A program made the translations under genes and the position numbers. Below the pieces are notes generated by a model. That model saw only the letters and a program-made list of their open reading frames with translations. It had not been told where the DNA came from and did not search any database. This document shows positions 16,066-23,671 of a stretch of 54,301 nt of DNA, one piece after another. The stretch is taken from assembly GCA_947629585.1 (NCBI GenBank), contig CANREH010000010.1, forward strand, positions 1 through 54,301, read 5' to 3'. Numbering within the stretch: position 1 is the first letter of the stretch; the number at the start of each line of letters is the position of its first letter. This DNA comes from an uncultured Lachnospiraceae bacterium. Its GTDB lineage: Bacteria; Bacillota; Clostridia; Lachnospirales; Lachnospiraceae.

Positions 16066-16531
16066 TGAAATCGTTACAGAATACAGCATGGTAACAGAAA
16101 AGAGAAAGTATATTACAGCCCTTTCCATGCTGAATGGATGCAGTGTGGATACAATCAGGCAGATTCTTACTGATAACGGAGTGACAGATTTGCCGGAGGA
16201 ACTGGAATGCAGAGTAAAAAAAGAAATCGAAGAGCCTGCCAGGGGTGAAAGCCAAACAGACGATTGCTTGCCGGAAGCAATTACCGGATGCGGGGGAGAT
16301 ATAGAACTTCCGAAATTTCTGTATTATCGGACGGCAGGCGAGCTGTTGGAAGCGCCGGACGACATGACAAGTGAAGAAAAGGATAGACTGGCGCGTATAC
16401 AGGCGATACCGGAGTTGGTAAAAATACTGGTACATAAAGAAATCGACAGAATAACAGCGGAAATCATGGAGCGGGAAAAGCAGAGAGACATACTCATTGA
16501 TTATCTGAATGGAGAGAGCATTAATGGATGA
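16049..16531 (+). CDS. Hypothetical phage replication-module protein
   Basis: A 160-residue acidic, mostly helical protein without a recognised domain. ATG 16049 is preferred to ATG 16043 because AGGAGGT lies 8 bases from the former and only 2 from the latter. Its end overlaps the RusA start by 8 bases, so translation is coupled. Confidence 0.65.
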   Translation: MKMTDNEIVTEYSMVTEKRKYITALSMLNGCSVDTIRQILTDNGVTDLPEELECRVKKEIEEPARGESQTDDCLPEAITGCGGDIELPKFLYYRTAGELLEAPDDMTSEEKDRLARIQAIPELVKILVHKEIDRITAEIMEREKQRDILIDYLNGESING

Positions 16532-17186
16532 AGAAATAAAACAGGTTCAATTTTCAATCCCAGGACATCCGTTCGGAAAACAGAGGCCGAAGTTTTCAAG
16601 AACAGGACAGTATGTAAAGACTTACACGCCGGAAGAAACGGTAATCTATGAGAATCTGGTTAAGCTGATGTTTCGGGAGGCGGCGAAAGGCAGAATGTTT
16701 AAAGACGGAGAAATGCTTGATGTGCGCATCATTGCATATTACGAAATTCCGAAGTCCACAAGCAGGAAGAAAAGGAAGCTGATGCTGGAACATAAGATCA
16801 GGCCGACGAAGAAACCGGACTGGGATAACATCGGAAAGATAGTATGCGACAGCCTGAACAAAGTGGCGTATCATGACGATTCGGCAGTTGTGGATGCCCA
16901 GGTAAGGAAGTTTTACTCAGAACAGCCGAGGGTTGATGTAACAATCCGGCAGATTGGGGGGGGGGCGGAAACGGTGACTGAGGAAAATGCGATAGAGGTT
17001 GTGCTGTTTGCAAAACAGTACATGAGGAGTGGGTACGATCAGAAGGGGCTGGATATGGCAGTTGCATCTTTGGAAATATGCAGGGAGCTGAAAGAAGCTG
17101 GATATTGCCATAATTATCAGCAGGAGAGGCCGGATTTAGCAGCATGGATTGACAAAATTAATAAGCTTATAAAACGGTTGGATTAA
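16524..17186 (+). CDS. RusA-like Holliday junction resolvase fused in frame to a small C-terminal protein
   Basis: A 220-residue product as read. Seen: residues 1-145 are a complete RusA fold with GHPFGKQRPKF, KKPDWDNIGKIVCDSL and HDDSAVVDAQVRKF, including the conserved acidic residues. RusA enzymes normally end about here. Residues 150-220 are a separate helical module (AIEVVLFAKQYMRSGYDQ onward) with no known function. The join is a run of ten Gs (16956-16965). With nine or twelve Gs RusA would stop at TGA 16975-16977, which overlaps a GTG start of the downstream module (GTGA). The two were therefore probably separate coupled genes, fused by the tract length present here. Confidence 0.8.
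   Translation: MDEEIKQVQFSIPGHPFGKQRPKFSRTGQYVKTYTPEETVIYENLVKLMFREAAKGRMFKDGEMLDVRIIAYYEIPKSTSRKKRKLMLEHKIRPTKKPDWDNIGKIVCDSLNKVAYHDDSAVVDAQVRKFYSEQPRVDVTIRQIGGGAETVTEENAIEVVLFAKQYMRSGYDQKGLDMAVASLEICRELKEAGYCHNYQQERPDLAAWIDKINKLIKRLD
16956..16965 (+). repeat. Homopolymeric G10 tract inside the RusA gene
   Basis: Ten consecutive Gs at the boundary between the RusA domain and the C-terminal module. Length changes of one base move the frame to an immediate TGA. It is a candidate slippage or phase-variation site, or an assembly error. Confidence 0.85.
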
Positions 17187-17210
17187 AATAAAATTAAGGG
17201 AGGCAGACAA

Positions 17211-18278
17211 ATGGCAGAAAGAAAGAAAACAATGGCAGAAACAGTGGAGGATAAGATGGTGAATGAGTTAGCGGTGGCGCAGCATGCAAAGATGGAGTTC
17301 CGCCTTATCAACCCTACGGAGGATGGCTTCCTTCGGGTGATTAAATGGAACAGGGAAGAGCTGGAGGCGGCGGTAAGGCAGAAAACAGCAGCTTATGAGA
17401 ATGTTGTTTATACTGAGGACAATATCAAGCAGGCAAAGACGGACCGGGCAGAATTAAACAGGTTAGCAAAGGCGATTGATGAACGCCGGAAGGCTGTAAA
17501 GAAAATTATCAATGAGCCGTATGAGAAGTTTGAGGCTGAACTAAAAGAGATAACAGCGCTTATCAATGAACCGGTAAAACTTATTGATAAGCAGGTAAAG
17601 GCGTTTGAGGAACAGCAAAAGGAGGAAAAGAAAAAGCAGATTGAGGCAGCGTACAGGGAAGTGATTGGCGACCTGGCTGGCGTCCTGCCGTTTGAGAGAG
17701 TTTTTGATCCGAAATACCTTAACCAGACCTTTAAGCTGCTCCAGGCGCAGCAGGAGATTAAGAGCAGAGTGCAGACGGTGCGTACAGACTTGGAGACGAT
17801 AGACAGCCTTGAAAGCAGGTACAAGCTGAATGCAAAGGATGTCTATATTAAGACATTAGACCTCAGCAGAGCCCTGGCAGAGAATAAGAGGCTGTCTGAC
17901 CTGGAGGAAAAGTTAGAGGCGGAAAAGAGGCGCAAAGCGGAGGAAGAGGCCGAAAGAAAGCGCCAGGCTGAGGAGCGCCGGAAAGCGGCAGAGGAAAAAG
18001 CAAGGCTGGCCGAAGAGCAGAGAAAGGCGCAGGAGGCTCAGGAAAGGGCAGTTCAGGAATCTGTAAGTGAACAGCCGGAAACTGTGGCTGAAAGCCAGGA
18101 AAGCGGAACGCAGACATTTGCGGCGGCAGATCCGTTTGCCCAGAAGCAGGCATCTGAACCGCCGAAGGCTGAAGAGAAGAAATACAAGACAAGATTCTGC
18201 GCAGTAGGCACCAAGGAGCAGTTGAATGGGCTGGTCGAATATATGAAAGAAAATAATATTGAATACGGGAGGATTTAA
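17211..18278 (+). CDS. DUF1351-family phage protein
   Basis: A 355-residue helical protein. Seen: a DUF1351-like region (residues 40-230, with DRAELNRLAKAIDERRKAVKK), a long heptad coiled coil rich in Glu, Lys, Arg and Ala (about 225-285), a low-complexity linker, and a small C-terminal domain (YKTRFCAVGTKEQLNGLVEY). AGGGAGG precedes the ATG. The family is common in recombination/replication regions of Firmicute phages, and its function is not established. Confidence 0.8.
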   Translation: MAERKKTMAETVEDKMVNELAVAQHAKMEFRLINPTEDGFLRVIKWNREELEAAVRQKTAAYENVVYTEDNIKQAKTDRAELNRLAKAIDERRKAVKKIINEPYEKFEAELKEITALINEPVKLIDKQVKAFEEQQKEEKKKQIEAAYREVIGDLAGVLPFERVFDPKYLNQTFKLLQAQQEIKSRVQTVRTDLETIDSLESRYKLNAKDVYIKTLDLSRALAENKRLSDLEEKLEAEKRRKAEEEAERKRQAEERRKAAEEKARLAEEQRKAQEAQERAVQESVSEQPETVAESQESGTQTFAAADPFAQKQASEPPKAEEKKYKTRFCAVGTKEQLNGLVEYMKENNIEYGRI

Positions 18279-18350
18279 GTATAGCGGAAAAATACGGGAA
18301 AGCTGCTGGTTTGTTTGTAAAGAAATGTTTAAAAATGCAGGAGGAATGAT

Positions 18351-18728
18351 ATGAATTTAATCAAGCTGAGATTTTTAAGAAACGGGAAACCACAGGGCCG
18401 GGAGTATACCTATATCAGCAGGTCAAAGGTGGATGTAGGGGATGTCGTAATAGTAAGACAGCCGGACAGAGAAGGAGCGGAAGTGCCGAAAGGCATCATT
18501 ACAATGGTCAATGTTCCAGAAGCGGAGGTTGAAAGCTTTAAAGACAAGCTGAAAGAGATAATAGGAAAATTTGAGCCGAAGTGCGATGAATGTGAAAACT
18601 TTATTGCTTGCGGAGAGGGCGATCATATCTGCATGGCAGGAAATAAGAAAGTGCCGGTTATGGGGTATGAACCTGCAAAGGATTATCTGTGGTGCAATGG
18701 GACGAAGTTTAAGGAGAAAGGTAATTGA
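18351..18728 (+). CDS. Hypothetical phage protein with cysteine motif
   Basis: A 125-residue protein with GGAGG 6 bases before its ATG. The first part looks beta-rich (KVDVGDVVIVRQP). The second half has CDECENFIACGEGDHICMAG, which could bind a metal. Its stop overlaps the TTG start of the methylase (TTGA), so the two are coupled. Not assigned to a family. Confidence 0.65.
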   Translation: MNLIKLRFLRNGKPQGREYTYISRSKVDVGDVVIVRQPDREGAEVPKGIITMVNVPEAEVESFKDKLKEIIGKFEPKCDECENFIACGEGDHICMAGNKKVPVMGYEPAKDYLWCNGTKFKEKGN

Positions 18729-19525
18729 AGGCAATAATAAAATATCCGGGCAGCAAATGGTCAATAGCACAATGGATTATTGGATGCTTCCCGGAACACC
18801 ACAGCTACTTGGAGCCATTCTTCGGGAGCGGCGCTGTTTTATTCAATAAGCAGAGATCCCACATCGAAACCGTGAACGATATGGACGGGAACATAGTGAA
18901 TCTTTTCGAGTGCATCCGTGACGATCCGGAAAAGCTGGCCAGAGCAATCTATATGACGCCATACGCAAGGGAAGTCTATGACCGGGCATTTCAGGAAGTG
19001 CCGGAGGATAAATTCGAGAGGGCGCTGAACTTTTACATCCAGCTCAACATGGGCCACGGCTTTAGAACCACCGGGGAGAAGGCTGGCTGGAAGAATGACG
19101 TGCAGGGGAGGGAAAGATCCTACGCATCAAAGGACTGGTGCAGCCTTCCGGACAGAATCATGCAGGCGGCGGAACGGCTCCGGGGAGTGCAGATAGAAAA
19201 CCGGCCTGCAGCAGAGCTGATTCCAAGATTTAATTTTGAGAATGTGCTGATATACTGCGATCCTCCATATATGCTGAATACCCGGCATGGGAAACAGTAC
19301 AGATGCGAAATGGATGAGGCAGATCATGAAGAATTGCTGGAACTGCTACTGAAGCACAAAGGACCAGTGATTATCAGCGGCTATGAAACAGAGCTTTATA
19401 ACAATATGCTGGCAGGATGGAGCAGATATGAAACCGTTGCATATTCACAGGTATGCTCCAAAAAGAGGGAAATTATCTGGATGAATTACGAACCGCCGGC
19501 AAGGCAGATGGAACTTGAGATATAA
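18725..19525 (+). CDS. D12-class N6-adenine DNA methyltransferase (Dam-like)
   Basis: A 266-residue methyltransferase, predicted to methylate adenine in phage or host DNA. Seen: the SAM-binding start KYPGSKW with EPFFGSGAVLF, and the catalytic motif CDPPYMLN, in the order of D12 enzymes. The TTG start overlaps the previous TGA and has AAGGAGAAAGG upstream; no ATG in frame is nearer. No restriction enzyme is adjacent, so it is probably an orphan methylase that protects phage DNA or times its replication. Confidence 0.9.
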   Translation: MKAIIKYPGSKWSIAQWIIGCFPEHHSYLEPFFGSGAVLFNKQRSHIETVNDMDGNIVNLFECIRDDPEKLARAIYMTPYAREVYDRAFQEVPEDKFERALNFYIQLNMGHGFRTTGEKAGWKNDVQGRERSYASKDWCSLPDRIMQAAERLRGVQIENRPAAELIPRFNFENVLIYCDPPYMLNTRHGKQYRCEMDEADHEELLELLLKHKGPVIISGYETELYNNMLAGWSRYETVAYSQVCSKKREIIWMNYEPPARQMELEI

Positions 19526-19554
19526 ATTCAGGATTGAAAGGAGGATGCTAAGCA

Positions 19555-19752
19555 GTGGAAAAATATGAGATAACCATGACGCCAACCCGAAGGTGCAGGC
19601 GGTGCGGCCGGCTTCTGTTCAGCAGGGAAGCATTGGAAAATGGATATGGCTGCCAATGCGCAAAGCACGTCCGGCAGGAAGAGCTGGCAAGGAAGCCGAT
19701 AGACGGGCAGATAAGCCTGATGGATTTTTTAAAAGCCGAAAACGGGGGATAA
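19555..19752 (+). CDS. Small zinc-finger protein (DUF6011-like)
   Basis: A 65-residue protein starting at GTG 19555 after AAAGGAGG. Seen: CRRCGRLLFSREALENGYG followed by CQCAKH, a four-cysteine knuckle typical of small phage DUF6011-type proteins. Function unknown, perhaps nucleic-acid binding. Confidence 0.7.
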   Translation: MEKYEITMTPTRRCRRCGRLLFSREALENGYGCQCAKHVRQEELARKPIDGQISLMDFLKAENGG

Positions 19753-19798
19753 GATAATATGCCCAGAACAGGGCAAGGAGAAGGAGGTACAATACCAC

Positions 19799-20056
19799 AT
19801 GAGCAATTTTAGTATCTGCCGCTCGTGCGGCCGTCAGATTATGTGGATTAAGACGAAGGCAGGAAAGAATATGCCATGCGATCCAGAGATAATTACTTAT
19901 AAAGCTGCCGCGGGCGGCAGGGAGAGGATTGTCACTACGAACGGGGAAGTACGCAGCGCAGAGCTTGTAGAATCCGGCACGCCGGGCGCAGACGGGTTCG
20001 GCTACATATCTCATTTTGCGACCTGCACTAATGCCGGGAGGCATAGAAGAAAATAA
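19799..20056 (+). CDS. Small cysteine-containing phage protein
   Basis: An 85-residue protein with GGAGG upstream. N-terminal CRSCGRQIMWIKTKAGKNMP resembles a zinc-knuckle motif seen in many clostridial phage proteins; a late HFATC may supply further ligands. Function unknown. Confidence 0.65.
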   Translation: MSNFSICRSCGRQIMWIKTKAGKNMPCDPEIITYKAAAGGRERIVTTNGEVRSAELVESGTPGADGFGYISHFATCTNAGRHRRK

Positions 20057-20067
20057 AAAGGGCAGCC

Positions 20068-20135
20068 CCTTGACAGAGCCGCCTGAAGATGTAACTGAAT
20101 TATAGCTTGTATTCGGAAAACTGTCAAGGAGGCGG
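20068..20135 (+). promoter_or_regulatory. Leader with interleaved inverted repeats over the ribosome site
   Basis: CCTTGACAG (20068-20076) is complementary to CTGTCAAGG (20121-20129), and CCGCCT (20079-20084) to AGGCGG (20130-20135). The order A-B-A'-B' is that of a pseudoknot. The second arms cover the AAGGAGG just upstream of the late-activator gene at 20143, so folding could hide a ribosome site. A TTGACA occurs inside the first arm but no good -10 follows. Confidence 0.45.
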
Positions 20136-20142
20136 AAAGGAA

Positions 20143-20700
20143 ATGGGAGAAATAAGGTACTTTTTAACGCAGGAGGATCTTAATACAGTAGCAGCGCTTG
20201 CGGGCAGGGAGGCTGTTGCTGCATACAAGGAAGAATATCTGAGAGAGGAAAGAAAAAGGGCGAATGAGAAAGTTTCCATCACAAGGAAAAAACTGGCATC
20301 GTACAGGCGGGTGAAGGCGTCCATTGAGGACACAGGCGAGTTTACTGAGGATGAGAAAATGGAGTACCGGTGGAAGTTCCTTGAGGACCTTATGGGCTCA
20401 ATCCAGAATATCGTCACAAGGACGGAAAGCGCAGTGGTCAGCCTGGAGAAAAAGAAGCGGCGTGATAAATTTGAGATCCAGAGCATTGATAAGGCATTGG
20501 AACTGTATAAAGCTGAGGCAGAGCGGAGTACGAGCGCAGAGTTTAAGAGAAGATACCGGGAATTGATTGGGAAGTACATCAACGAGCCGGAAATGAGCGT
20601 GGCTGAAATTGCGGAGAAAGAATGCGTAACGGAGAAAACGGTCTATAAAGACCTGGGGATCGCCTGCGGAATAGTGGCCGCATATTTGCTTGGAATGTAG
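20143..20700 (+). CDS. ArpU/sigma-like phage late transcription regulator
   Basis: A 185-residue protein, long helices followed by a C-terminal helix-turn-helix (MSVAEIAEKECVTEKTVYKD). This build and its place shortly upstream of the packaging genes match the ArpU/RinA-type late activators. ATG 20143 is used because GGAAAGG precedes it. Its leader carries the inverted repeats described separately. Likely switches on late genes; the target promoter is not identified. Confidence 0.75.
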   Translation: MGEIRYFLTQEDLNTVAALAGREAVAAYKEEYLREERKRANEKVSITRKKLASYRRVKASIEDTGEFTEDEKMEYRWKFLEDLMGSIQNIVTRTESAVVSLEKKKRRDKFEIQSIDKALELYKAEAERSTSAEFKRRYRELIGKYINEPEMSVAEIAEKECVTEKTVYKDLGIACGIVAAYLLGM

Positions 20701-20835
20701 GAAATAAAGGCATCCTGGGGCTGTAACAAGGCGGCAGGGACTGTCTTGCTGGGGAGTAGAAAAAGAGTAGGTTTACGGGGGAATGGCAACGTGGTAATAT
20801 GGTAGCATGAAATAGATATAAATGCAGTTTCCTCC

Positions 20836-21543
20836 CTAAACAAGAATAAGGCGCCGGAGTAATTCCGACGCCTTATTTGCATTCCTGCAGAAGAAACAAA
20901 CGTCAGTTCGGGGGGGGGTGATAGTGTTTTGATTTCTTGTATGTTTGGAAATTTCGGAACACACATTCATAATTTGTTCATACAGCATGTTAAAGGAACA
21001 TGGGTTACAAAATTCTTTCAGCTTTTTCAGGGAGATTGTTTTCTGCTCGGGGTATTTTTCATTTAAAACGCTTGTAGGGCAGACATAAAATTCCCACCAT
21101 GAGAGATCAAGGATGTTCCTTCTGCGGTCTGTCGCCGTGTAGAGAGTGAATACATACATATCGGAATTTCTTTGGCGGGCTGCTTCTGTCGGGTAGTCGC
21201 CTGTTTCGTCCGGCAGCTTTGCCGGGGCTATGCTGAACGATATTTTATCCGGATGTTTTATGTCCCAGACCTGAACCATTGCCGCCGATTTTACTTCGAT
21301 ATGGGCAGCACGTCCAAGAGATGGGATCCAGGGACCGTCGAGGTCATACGGCTCCAGCCCTGTTTTCATTGTCATGTTCTCATGGACATTGTTCTGATCC
21401 AAAGCTGACTTGACAATAAATTCCGCAAGGGTGCCACGCTGCATATTGTGTAACAAATTGGAATAGGCCCATTTCCAAAAATCCAACACAGAATATTGGA
21501 GATAGGAGCCATCGTTAATAAGTTTTTCGTCTCCGTTATACAT
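20836..21543 (-). CDS. Putative PD-(D/E)XK-like nuclease, reverse-strand cargo gene
   Basis: A 235-residue protein. Seen: YDLDGPW followed by AAHIEVKSAA, an acidic residue plus E-x-K arrangement as in restriction-endonuclease folds. Start ATG 21543 has AAGGTGAGG upstream. It is the only gene on the minus strand between the repressor and the window's end, with its own extended -10 promoter, so it is probably expressed in the lysogen. The last 30 residues are read across a run of nine Gs (Cs on the coding strand), and the terminator hairpin encodes its final codons, so the true C-terminus is uncertain. A defence or restriction role is possible but unproven. Confidence 0.6.
   Translation of the reverse strand: MYNGDEKLINDGSYLQYSVLDFWKWAYSNLLHNMQRGTLAEFIVKSALDQNNVHENMTMKTGLEPYDLDGPWIPSLGRAAHIEVKSAAMVQVWDIKHPDKISFSIAPAKLPDETGDYPTEAARQRNSDMYVFTLYTATDRRRNILDLSWWEFYVCPTSVLNEKYPEQKTISLKKLKEFCNPCSFNMLYEQIMNVCSEISKHTRNQNTITPPRTDVCFFCRNANKASELLRRLILV
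20845..20877. terminator. Bidirectional terminator hairpin
   Basis: A 13-pair stem with one mismatch, AATAAGGCG... with ...CGCCTTATT, loop GTAAT, flanked by T-rich or A-rich arms. It ends plus-strand early transcription after 20700 and overlaps the last codons of the reverse-strand nuclease gene. Confidence 0.65.
20910..20918. repeat. Homopolymeric G9 tract near the 3' end of the nuclease gene
   Basis: Nine consecutive Gs on the plus strand (Cs in the reverse-strand gene). A one-base length change would replace the last 30 or so residues of the nuclease-like protein. Confidence 0.8.
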
Positions 21544-21577
21544 TGTTTCCTCACCTTCTTTGTAATTTGATACAAGG

Positions 21578-21586
21578 ATTATACCA
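21578..21586 (-). promoter_or_regulatory. Extended -10 promoter for the reverse-strand nuclease gene
   Basis: On the minus strand TGGTATAAT gives a perfect -10 with the TG extension, 35 bases upstream of the ATG at 21543. The -35 region is poor. It would allow transcription independent of the lytic operons. Confidence 0.5.
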
Positions 21587-21687
21587 AAGAAAACGGTAAA
21601 AGTACAGAAAAAGGATGGCTGCATTATAAAGTGGTATGGAAAAGAATCCATAGGAACAAAGTTTTTGCTTTCTGAAAGGAAGAAATT

Positions 21688-22275
21688 ATGGAAAAGAAAA
21701 TTGAAATATGTAAAATGCGGATTGGTGATTTAAAGCACAATTTTGGAAATCCGAGAAAAATTTCAAAAAAGAAGATCGAAGAACTTGAACGGTCTATGGA
21801 CATGTTTGGTGATTTTGGCCTTTTTCTTGTGGATGAGCAAAATAATGTAATTGCAGGAAATCAAAGATCAATCATTCTGTCAAGACGCGATCCGGATATT
21901 ATGGTTGATGTCAAGCGGCTGATTGGGTATTCTGAGGCAGAGCTTCGCTCAATCAATATTATGGACAATACTCATGCTGGTGAATGGGATTTAGAACTTC
22001 TTGCTGACTGGACAGCGGATCTTAATCTCGATCTTGGCGTTGATCTAAATAATAATAATCCACAGGAAAGAGAAATTGCAGACATGGAGTTAATCCGGTA
22101 TGAAAAATACAATTATGTTATGATTGTCTGCAAAAATGAGATTGACTATAATGATTTAATTCGGAAGCTTGGGATTGAAGGGCGGAAGGTAGCAGTTACG
22201 AAAAAAAGGAAGATTAAGGCAAGGGCTGTTTGGTACGATCAGATGAAGGCTCAAATTGTAGAAAAAAATGATTGA
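21688..22275 (+). CDS. ParB-like nuclease/NTPase domain protein
   Basis: A 195-residue protein with an N-terminal ParB/sulfiredoxin fold (residues 5-95): NPRKISKKKIEELERSM, then VIAGNQRSIILSRR, which carries the conserved G-x-x-R signature. The C-terminal part has no known domain. Such proteins occur beside DNA methylases or modification enzymes in phages. Strong GAAAGGAAG precedes the ATG. Its stop overlaps the start region of the deacetylase gene, so it begins a four-gene unit. AT-rich relative to the head and tail genes. Confidence 0.8.
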   Translation: MEKKIEICKMRIGDLKHNFGNPRKISKKKIEELERSMDMFGDFGLFLVDEQNNVIAGNQRSIILSRRDPDIMVDVKRLIGYSEAELRSINIMDNTHAGEWDLELLADWTADLNLDLGVDLNNNNPQEREIADMELIRYEKYNYVMIVCKNEIDYNDLIRKLGIEGRKVAVTKKRKIKARAVWYDQMKAQIVEKND

Positions 22276-22298
22276 AGACAGTAGAAAGAAGGCTGATG

Positions 22299-22967
22299 AT
22301 GAGATATTTGATAGTAGCGGCGCATCCGGATGATGAAGTTTTAGGCGCGGGAGCAGTCATGCATAAGGCATCCATGCAAGGAGACAGTGTCTATGTATGC
22401 CTTCTCAGCCATTGGAGCCCTACCAGGGATGATAATTTGGAAAATGGAATTTCTGCCAGCCATTCCATTTTGGGAGTTAAGAAGTCTTATATTGGGGATT
22501 TCGGCTGTATGAGATTTAAGGATGAGGATCATCATGCGATGGTCAGATTTATAGAGACATCTATCAGGGACTGCCGCCCTGACGTATTGGTTACGCATCA
22601 CCCTTCGGATATTCATATTGATCATGGAATTACATCAGAATGCTGTTTAGAGGCCGGGAAGTTGCCGCAGCGCCAGATAGATGATGTTTCTGCCATCCGG
22701 AAGATAATGTTTATGGAGGTTCCTTCTTCAACGGATTGGAATATAAATCCGGTTAATGGCGTATTCACGCCAAATGTGTTTTTTGATGTCAGCAAGGATG
22801 ACATTGATGCAAAAATATCTGCAGTTGGCGTATATCGTGATGTTATGAGAAAATCCCCGCATCCTCGTTCCTGCATATCACTTAATGCCCTTGCTGTTGT
22901 TCGGGGAAGCCAGTGTGGGAAGAAATATGCGGAGGCATTTCAGATGGTATTTGGATTGGAGGTATAG
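22299..22967 (+). CDS. PIG-L/LmbE-family deacetylase
   Basis: A 222-residue zinc-dependent deacetylase. Seen: AHPDDEVLG at residues 8-16 with the metal-binding His and Asp-Asp, and THHPSDIHIDHG with the other metal-binding histidines. Family members deacetylate N-acetylglucosamine or related groups. Tandem ATGs at 22296/22299 follow AAGAAGG. It sits between the ParB-like and WbqC-like genes, with a gap of only two bases to the latter. Here it may process an amino sugar used by the downstream glycosyltransferase. Confidence 0.88.
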   Translation: MRYLIVAAHPDDEVLGAGAVMHKASMQGDSVYVCLLSHWSPTRDDNLENGISASHSILGVKKSYIGDFGCMRFKDEDHHAMVRFIETSIRDCRPDVLVTHHPSDIHIDHGITSECCLEAGKLPQRQIDDVSAIRKIMFMEVPSSTDWNINPVNGVFTPNVFFDVSKDDIDAKISAVGVYRDVMRKSPHPRSCISLNALAVVRGSQCGKKYAEAFQMVFGLEV

Positions 22968-22969
22968 CT

Positions 22970-23671
22970 GTGGAGATAGTTTCTATTCATCAGCCTTGTT
23001 ATATCCCATACCTGGGAATATTTTATAAAATATGGCAGTCAACAAAATTTGTATTCTTAGACGATGCCCAGTATTCCAATGGATATGTATTTGATTGGAA
23101 CAGGATTAAGACGCCGCAGGGAGAAACCCGTTTAAAAATTCCTTTGGAACGGAAGTTTGGTGATTTATTGACAGAAGTAAGGACAAAGGATTTTTTGGGA
23201 TGGAGGGAGAAACATTTAAAAACAATAGAAATGAATTATAAAAGGGCGCCGTATTTTTCGGACGTCTTTTTTGATTTTAGGGATTGTTTAATGTCTGGAT
23301 ATAAAAGCCTTGCAGAGTTAAACATAGCAACAATGAAGCTGTTTATCAACAAGTTTGGATGGCGTCTGCCTGTTCTTCGTTCTTCGGATATGGGATTGAA
23401 TGCCAAGGCGGAGGATAGAGTGATTCAAATTGTAAAGTCCGTTGGAGGGGATGTTTATTTGTCCGGCACAGGAGGCAGGAATTATCAAAAAGAAGAACAT
23501 TTTACCCAGGCAGGCATTTCTTTGGTTTATTCTGATTTTTGTCCGTTGGAATATAGGCAGCAGTGGGGAAGTTTCCGGCCGAATCTGTCAGTCCTTGATT
23601 ACTGTATGAATGAAGGATTTGATATTGGCAGCTTTTTTAACAGGGTAAAGGAGGCAGTTCTGGATGGATAA
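22970..23671 (+). CDS. WbqC-family protein
   Basis: A 233-residue protein beginning at GTG 22970 after GGAGG. Seen: the family signature IHQPCYIPYLGIFYKI, then FVFLDDAQYSNG and a late YLSGTGGRNY. WbqC proteins are found in polysaccharide and glycan gene clusters and are suspected N-acyl or aminotransfer-type enzymes; no reaction is firmly established. It starts 2 bases after the deacetylase stop and overlaps the glycosyltransferase start by 8 bases. This points to joint action on a sugar. Confidence 0.88.
   Translation: MEIVSIHQPCYIPYLGIFYKIWQSTKFVFLDDAQYSNGYVFDWNRIKTPQGETRLKIPLERKFGDLLTEVRTKDFLGWREKHLKTIEMNYKRAPYFSDVFFDFRDCLMSGYKSLAELNIATMKLFINKFGWRLPVLRSSDMGLNAKAEDRVIQIVKSVGGDVYLSGTGGRNYQKEEHFTQAGISLVYSDFCPLEYRQQWGSFRPNLSVLDYCMNEGFDIGSFFNRVKEAVLDG

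Noticed and set aside
20070-20075. TTGACA read as a -35 for the late activator
   Set aside because: No -10 at 16-18 bases; it is part of the inverted repeat arm.
20143-20700. CRISPR or direct-repeat array
   Set aside because: No regularly spaced repeats of 20-40 bases were seen anywhere in the window.
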